In this document: positions 24,391 to 33,300 of the stretch, piece after piece
How positions within the stretch are numbered: the first letter of the stretch is position 1
Layout of the letters: every line of letters starts with the position of its first letter
NCBI GenBank assembly: GCA_001464815.1
Contig: LNDW01000021.1
Span: 72,920-116,217 of the forward strand
Reading direction: 5' to 3'
Length of the DNA stretch: 43,298 nucleotides
From: Betaproteobacteria bacterium Ga0077527
GTDB lineage: Bacteria > Pseudomonadota > Gammaproteobacteria > Burkholderiales > SG8-41
The notes under the pieces: model-generated
What the model saw: the letters and a program-made list of their open reading frames with translations, nothing else
What the model was told of the DNA's origin: nothing
The model's database searches: none
Program-made: the position numbers and the translations under genes

Positions 24391-27300
24391 ATGATAACTA
24401 ACCTGCAATTGGCGAAACTGAGCGACCTGGTTTATCAATCAAATGGCGGGACGAATCTGCAAGTGCAGACCGCATTGGGGACGAATTGGGTGAGATATGC
24501 CAACCTCGATGATCTCGGTTTGTCTTTCACCACTGGCTATTACGCGACGGCCTACCGCAACGCGGGCACAGGTGAAATCGTGATTGCCCACCGTGGTATG
24601 CAGTTGACGGATGGCAACGATATCGTAGCAGTTCTTAAAACGGCGCAAGGTATGCTTCCTGAACAGTTTGCGAGTGCACGAGAATTCGTCGATGCGGTGA
24701 AGGTGAAGGCCGCACAAGAATTAGCCGCTGACCCGTCAATGCTAAGCCCTATTTATATCCAAACCGGCCACTCCCTGGGAGGCGGTCTCGCTAGCTTGAT
24801 GGGCGCGTTGACGGGCGAATCAACAGTGGCTTTTAACGCCATCGGCGTCAAGGAAGTGATGCAGCGGCAGCAGGTGGGGCTCGACCCGAACGCCGGGTAC
24901 GGCAACATCCGCTCCATCAGCAGCTATTTCGACCCGGCCAAACTGGTCGGCACGCGCATAGGACAAGTCAGAAACTTTCTCGTGTCCTCCTACTGGCTGG
25001 TGCCGGATGCCGTCGAGGTGGTATTGGCCGGTCTCCTGTCGGTGAAGGCAGCCAACCTGTTGCCGATGTTCGGCTACCTCTTCAGCCAGCACAAAATAGG
25101 CAACATGGTTGAGGTAATGACAAATCTGCCTGAGGGTAGTGGTGTCATTCCAGACGGAGCTATCCCGCTTTCAATAACACAAGATTATGTCGTATCCGGT
25201 GCGGCAGCCTCGACATGGTCGGACCTGCAGGGGCTCTCAAGTAGCGATGAAAGAGTAGCCGTCGCGCTCGACAATCCCACCTATCGCGCAGAGGGCGAAT
25301 TGCTGCCTGCGCAAATGCTAGCCGAAGGCGATGCGAATCTGGCAGGCACAAGGCAATACGTTGCCACCGATTCCCCGGCGCTCATAGCGGGACTTGATGG
25401 CGGTGACCAATTGACGGGTGGTGCGGGTGGCGACCTTTTGTTCGGCGATGGCGGGCAGGATGTACTCGATGGCGGCGCTGGCGCCGACATCCTGATTGGT
25501 GGTGAAGGTTCCGATACCTTGACTGGCGGTGCTGGCGCCGACTACCTCCTAGGGGGCAATGGTGTTGATACCTACTACGTCGATGAAGAAGACACTGTTG
25601 TAGACAGTGATGGCAAGGGTGTTGTCTATCTAAACAATGAATTGCTTTCACTGGCAGTGCGCCAGAGCGGTGAAAGTGTTTGGCGCGATTCAAGCGACAA
25701 TGAATTTGAGCTGATTGATGGCGATTTGATAGTTAACGGTGCGCTAACTATCCAGGACTTTTCCAACAAAGACTTGGGTATTTATCTCGATGAGGAAGAG
25801 GATCCCTCCGATCCGAACCGCCGTCCATCGCCACCACCTTACAACCGACAGCGATCCGTGCAGAGGTGGGATCCCCTTGTTTTCGATTTGAACAATAACA
25901 ATGCGATTGATGCTTATGGCAGCAACACTTCCTCGATTTACTTTGACTTTGATAACAATGGAATTTCTGAGCGTGCGGGCTGGCTTTACGCAACTGATGG
26001 TTTCTTGGCGCTGGATTCCAACACAAATGGCTTTATTGACGGATTAGCAGAGCTTTTTGGGTCAGCAAATATTGATGGCTTTGACGAACTAGCCACATAC
26101 GACTCCAACAACGATGGCCGCATTGACGCATCAGATTCGGTTTTTTCCCACTTACTGGTTTGGAAAGACCTCTCGCAGGATGGCATTAGCCAGGCAAATG
26201 AAATAAGTTCACTGGCTGCGCTAGGCATTTCTGAGATTGGACTTGTAGCAACGCCTGCAGATTATTCAATCGCAAACAATGTCGTAGCTGCTACTGGCAC
26301 TTATACAGTTAATGGCGAGCAGCGCCTGGCTGCAGATATTCGTTTTGCCATTGATTTTGCAATCACAGATTCCAATCCCTACAGGCCCTTGGATCAGGCG
26401 CCCAGCATTTCATCGCAAATATTTGATCTGCCCTGGCTTAGAGGCTATGGCGGCGTCAAGAGCCTGCATGTGGCTTATCAGGAAAATACATTACTTCTCC
26501 AGAAAGCTATTGAATTTTCAGCACTTGATGAAATTAAAGTATTTGGACGCTTTGATGAATTCATGAGCGAATGGACTGGGCTTAGAAGTGAGCACTCCCA
26601 GCGAGGACTGAGCCGGCTAACGCCTACTATCGAGGACAAGGTTTGGATGCTGGAGAAGCTCAATGGCCAATACTTTTCGAGCCCATTAATCGAAGCAAAT
26701 AACTTTAGCTCAATCCAACCAGCACCCGGGACAATTTGGGATCGAGCTTATATAAACAGCGTATGGGGGCAATTTACAAATCGGTTTTCAGTATTTTTTG
26801 TTTTACAAAAAACCACGAATAATTGGATTCAGGGCGCTAGTTACTCGCTAAACCATGATCGTTTTGTGGTAACAGATGCGGTTGTACTACGTGAAAGTTT
26901 TATCGGCTACCTCAACAATATTAATAATTTCAATCAAGTGATATCGGCTTTGGTTGTAACCGCTGCCCTGAAAAATGAGGGGTTGATACCGGACACCACG
27001 CTTATTAAAACAGCACTGACGCTTCCGGCTACCTATCTGAGCTTTATTGAAAAAGCTTTGGACGAAGCCAGTGGCTTTTCGTGGACTCAAAATAGCAATG
27101 ACTCATTTAGCTTTAGGTATGGTGATAGCGGGGCTGAAGTTTTGTTGGGTAGTGCTGGAAGTGACAACTTGAATGGTGGCGCTGGTGCTGATTTACAGAA
27201 TGGTGGCGACGGTTCTGACGCTTTGTATGGCGGTTCGGGCAGTGATGTTTTGTTGGGCGGTGCTGGAAATGATTATTTAAGTGGTGATGACGATGCTGAT

Positions 27301-30300
27301 GTTCTAGATGGCGGTACAGGTGCGGATACTTTAATCGGTGGTTTGGGGGGTGATACTTACCTTTTCGGTATTGGTTCCGGTAATGACAGTATTAGCGAAA
27401 ACGATAGCACCAGCGGGCATCAGGATGTTGTGCGCTTTTCGGAGGGGGTGATTGCAGATGATATTGAAGTTTCGTGGGAAGGGTCTTCAGTCAGTTTGCA
27501 ACTGACTGGCAGCCAAGATCAGTTAACCCTCTCAGGTTGGCTGAATGGGCCGGCGCATATGATTGAGCGCTTTGAATTCGAAGATGGATTGGTATGGAGT
27601 GTATTAGATATTCAAGAAAAATTAGCTGCCGCAGATGCTGGTGATAATCGACCGGTAGGTACTCACCTAAATGACATTCTGGATGGACATGATGGTAACG
27701 ACTCCGTCTACGGATTGGCAGGGGATGATTTATTAAGAGGCGGTGGCGGCAACGATTATCTTTATGGTGCGGGTGGAAATGACGATTTGAGAGGTGGAGC
27801 TGGTAGCGACGTGCTCTATGGCGCGGAGGGTGGCGATGTCCTTGATGGCGGCTTGGGGGATGATCTGCTGTGGGGTGGATCAGATAGTGACATTTACCAT
27901 TTTGGCATTGGCTACGGACATGACGTTATCTATGAATACAGCGGTGAGACAAACACTATTGTTCTAGGAGCGGATATTGAACAAGGCGACGTCAATATTT
28001 CAAGGGATGATTCAAATTTGTTCATCGAGCTTGGCGATGCTTCTGATCGTTTAACGATAAATGGCTGGTTTCATGGATTTCAAGGTTCAACATATCCAAA
28101 AATTAATGCTCTAATTTTCGATGATGGCACCGTTTTGCAAGGCTCTGATATTGAGGCTTTAGCTAACGCGATCAATGATGGGGATAACGTAATTTTTGGA
28201 AACCCCGGCAACGATTTACTGAATGGCTTGGGAGGAAATGACTACATTCGCGGATTTTCAGGTGATGACCAGCTGATCGGCGGCTCGGGAAATGACCGTC
28301 TTGTTGGCGGAGATGGAGATGATTATTTAGTCGGAGGTCCCGGCGTCGATCAACTTGATGGCGGTTACGGAAACGATGTCTATCATTTCGGACCCGATTC
28401 TGGGCATGACGTAATTAGCGATATTGATTTTACGGTAGGTAATATAGATTCCATCGCTATTGCCTCGGATGTGCTGCCTGCTGATCTTAAGGTTACTCGG
28501 GACCACAGTAGTCTATATCTCTCCTACAACAACAATGCAGATCGAATTGCAGTTAGCAATTGGTATGGAGGTGTTGCTTACCAGGTCGAGCAAGTTATTT
28601 TTGGCAACGGCACAATTTGGGGTATTTCCGATCTTGAAAGTAAAGCTTCAGCTGCTGATGAGGAAGGTAACGCGCTTTACGGCACGATGGGTAATGACTC
28701 AATTTCAGGCCTCGGCGGCAACGATCAATTACACGGCTTGGATGGGAATGATTTTCTTTCCGGTGATTCTGGCAATGACTGGCTGGCTGGCTATGCAGGT
28801 AATGATCATTTAGTTGGGGGTGATGAATCGGATCAACTATTCGGTGATGCTGGAGATGACTTGCTTGAAGGTGGTGGTGGCAGCGATTATTTGAGTGGAG
28901 GTGATGGGGCCGATGTCCTGATTGGCGGGGAGGGTTCTGACATGCTTGTAGGTGCGGCAGGCAATGACACCTACAAATTCGGATTTGGTGACGGTAATGA
29001 CACTATTGTCGACATTGATACGACGCAAGATAACGGCGACACGATCCAGATGGCTTTGAACGTTACGCCTGCTGACGTTAAGGTCAGCAGGAATATGACA
29101 AGCATGTATTTTGATTTGATCGGAAGTACGGACCGACTGACGGTTCAAAATTGGTTCACTGATACTTCGAACAAGATAGAGAGCGTGTCTTTCAGCGACG
29201 GGACAGTGTGGAGTGCAGAGGCTTTAGAAAATTTTGTTGCCACTGCTGATGCTGGCGATAATTTCCTTGTTGGCTCCGATCAGGACGATTTAATTGGTGG
29301 TTTATCTGGTAATGATCACTTGTATGGACTAGATGGTATTGATCATCTTGAAGGTGATACGGGCAATGACCTTCTGTTTGGAGGTTCTGGAAGCGATTTT
29401 GTGTCTGGTGGGGACGGAAATGATTATCTGCATGGCGGGTTCGATAATGATGTTCTGAGTGGAGATTCTGGCAACGATACTCTTTATGGTGAGAATGGGA
29501 ATGATCAATTGTCGGGTGGATATGGAAATGATTATCTCGACGGCGGGATCGATGATGATTCGCTAATTGGAGAAGCTGGCAATGATCAGCTGCGTGGTGG
29601 CGATGGTAATGACACCCTTGATGGTGGCGCTGACGATGATTTTCTGATGGGGCAGTCGGGTAACGATACGTATCGTTTTGGACTCGGCTCGGGGCATGAT
29701 GAAATTTATGATGTTGATTCAACGACTGGAAATATCGACTCTATTTTGATTGCCGAGGGTTTGCTACCAACCGATATAAAAGTAAGCCGCGACTTTAGTA
29801 ACTTATTTATTTCCTACAACAATAATGCTGATCAACTGAAAATTAGAGATTGGTATGAAAGTACTGATTTTCAAATAGAGCAGATTTTATTCGGCGACGG
29901 CACTATTTGGGACATATCGGACCTCGAGAGTAGGGCTTCTGTTGCCGACGAAGGGGATAATGCCCTTTATGGGACTTCAGGTGATGATTCAATTTCAGGC
30001 TTTGGCGGTAACGACTATCTTGTTGGTAAGGGTGGGAATGACGTTTTGTCTGGTGGAGATGGCAACGATTATCTCGTAGGCGATTATCTGATAAGTGATA
30101 GCGGAAATGACATATTGGACGGAGGGGCAGGATTAGATGAGTTGATGGGTGGTTCTGGGAACGACACTTATAAGTTCGGATTTGGTTATGGGCACGATAG
30201 AGTCTTCGATAGCGATGTAACGGGGGGGGATGGCGACACGATTCAGATGGCTTTTGGCGTTGATCCGGCAGATGTCAAGATCACCAGGGATTTGGCGCAT

Positions 30301-33300
30301 CTGTATTTGAGTTTGAACGATGGTGCTGATCAACTGACCATTCACAATTGGTTTGTCGGCGGCGCCAACAAAATTGAGAATGTGGTTTTCAGCGATGGCA
30401 CAACCTGGGATGTTAGCGCTGTCGAATTTAATATCAGTGAAGCTTTGGTAGGCAGTTCCGGAGACGATCTCCTCATCGGGCAAGGTGGTAATGATCAAAT
30501 ATTTGCTGATGATGGCAACGACGTCTTGGATGGTGGCCCCGGACTGGACTGGCTATATGGTGGTAACGGTAGCGATATTTACAAGTTCGGAGTCAACTCC
30601 GGCATCGACTATATTTCAGAGCAAGATGGAGCTTTGTCGGACATCGACAGCATTCACATAGGCCCTGGAGTTACTTCCAATGAAGTCGTGGTAACCCGGG
30701 ATGCATCGAGCTTGACTATTTCCCGACTAAATTCGAATGACTCAATTTCAATAATTAGCTGGTTCGATAATCCAGCCAATGAAGTTGAAAGTGTCGTTTT
30801 TGCGGACGGAACAAGCTGGACCGCGCAGGAGTTAACCCAACAAATTCAAGTAACGCCAGCAACGATTGGCGATGACCTGATATACGGTAGTGGCAGAGGG
30901 GATGTCATTGACGGTATGGCTGGTAGTGATCAGCTATACGGCGAAGGCGGTAACGATACTTTGTATGGCGGGGAAAGCGTTGATTATCTCTTTGGAGGAG
31001 ATGGTGACGATGCTCTGTACGGTGGGGCTGGATACGATTACATAGAGGGCAATGCCGGCAACGACAGGATCGACGGTGGTGTTGATGGCGAGGGCGATTC
31101 TTTATTGGGTGGTGTCGGTGAAAATGAATTCGTATTTGGACGCGGTTACGGTGCGGATACTGTTTCAGATTTTTTTATCGGGTCCGGTACGAAGATAGCT
31201 TTTGCAGAAGGGCTAACCGAATCAGATATTCGGGTTAGTCATGATGGTGGTAACACGCTTTTATTCACCATCAATGACACAGGTGAAACCTTATCGGTGT
31301 TTGAGGCAATCAATTCTGAATTTCAAGGCACTATTCAGGCCAATTTTCAAGATGGCACGACCTGGGACTGGCAAGAAATCCGTGCTCGCATGGGTTACGG
31401 AAGTATTGGTGGTGACTACTTGTATGGACTAGAGAATTCTGGTGATTCCCTTTATGGCTTCGAGGGTTCCGACTTTCTCTTTGGTTTATCAGGTGCTGAT
31501 ACTTTGGATGGCGGCTCAGGTAATGACATCCTTTACGGTGGACCTGATGACGACATCTATCGGTTTGGATTGGGATACGAAGCCGACCTGATCGATGAAT
31601 ACGCCGGAGAAGGGATAGACAAGTTACAGCTCCTCAATGGCATAGCCCCGGAAGACGTGAGGCTTAGCCACGATGGCTACAATGTTTACTTGAATATTGC
31701 CAACTCTGCTGATCAGGTAGTGCTGCAAGGTTGGTTGTCTAATCCAGATAATTTGGAACTAATTGAATTCTCAAATGGCGATATTTGGACGTCTAGTGAC
31801 GTAATAACCCGCCTGGGGTACGGAAGCGGAGATAACGATTCCTTGTATGGCTTTGAAAATACCGGGGAGTCATTGTATGGCTTCGGGGGTGACGACTCGC
31901 TCCATGGTTTGTCCGGCGCTGATACTTTGGACGGCGGCTCAGGCAGTGATGCCCTATACGGAGGACTGGACGACGATATTTATCGTTTTGGCCTAGGTTA
32001 TGAGTCTGACTCGATATCAGAATACGCCGGCGAAGGCGCGGACACCCTGCTACTGCTGGATGGCATCGCGCCCGAGGATGTAACGCTAAGCCATGACGGC
32101 TATAACGTTTACCTGAACATCGCGAACACTGTTGATCAAGTAACGCTGCAAGGCTGGCTTGCCAATCAAGAGTTCAATTTGGAACAGATTGAATTCTCGA
32201 ATGGCGTCATCTGGACGGCTGCTGACGTAATCACTTCACTGACCTCGGGCACCGAGTTCGATGATCACATTACTGGATTCGACTGGGATGACTTAATCCA
32301 GGGCTTTGGGGGCGGTGATTCTTTGTATGGCGTTATTGGCAACGATCAAATTTTGGGCGGAACGGGGTCCGACTACATTGATGGCGGTGACGGTGATGAC
32401 GCGCTTTATGGCGGACCTGATGACGACTACCTGATCGGGTCTGAAGGAAACGATTATCTGGATGGCGGTGAAGGGCTGGATCAGATGCTCGGCGGCACAG
32501 GTGATGATTACTATGCAATTGATAATATTGCAGATTTAGTACAGGAAGGCGCCGATGAAGGGCTGGATACCGTCGAATCGCCATTCAACTACAGCTTGTT
32601 GGAGAACTTTGAGAATCTGACATTGACAGGCTCGGCGAATCTTCAAGGCACAGGCAATTCGCTGGACAACGTCATTACCGGAAACTCGGGCAACAATACT
32701 TTGAATGGTCTCGCTGGGGCTGATGAACTTCAAGGCGGTGCCGGCAACGATACTTATATTGTTGATAACTCTGGCGATTCTGTCATTGAATATTCAGGTG
32801 AAGGTGTTGATCGTATCAATTCAAGTATTGATTTCGAGCTGCCCGCCGAAGTGGAAAACCTGACGCTGACGGGTTCAGGTCACCTGAACGCCATCGGTAA
32901 TGAGCTGGCCAATTCAATCACCGGAAACAACGGCAACAACAATCTTGCTGGCGGCGGCGGCAATGACAGCCTGATCGGTGGCGGCGGCAACGACGTTCTT
33001 GACGGCGGGGCAGGTAACGACTCACTGAACGGCGGCACCGGCAACGACACCATGTCAGGCGGTGAGGGGGATGACACTTACACCCTGGACGCTTTGGGTG
33101 ATGTGATCATTGAATTGCCCGATCAGGGGACTGACACGGTCAATAGTCCCTTTACGCATACGCTGAGTGCGGAATTTGAAAATCTCATACTGTCAGGCAC
33201 TTCCAATCTGAATGGCACTGGCAATGCCTCGAACAACCAGATCACCGGAAATTCAGGCGCAAATACTTTAACGGGCTATGAGGGTAATGACTTTTTGGAC

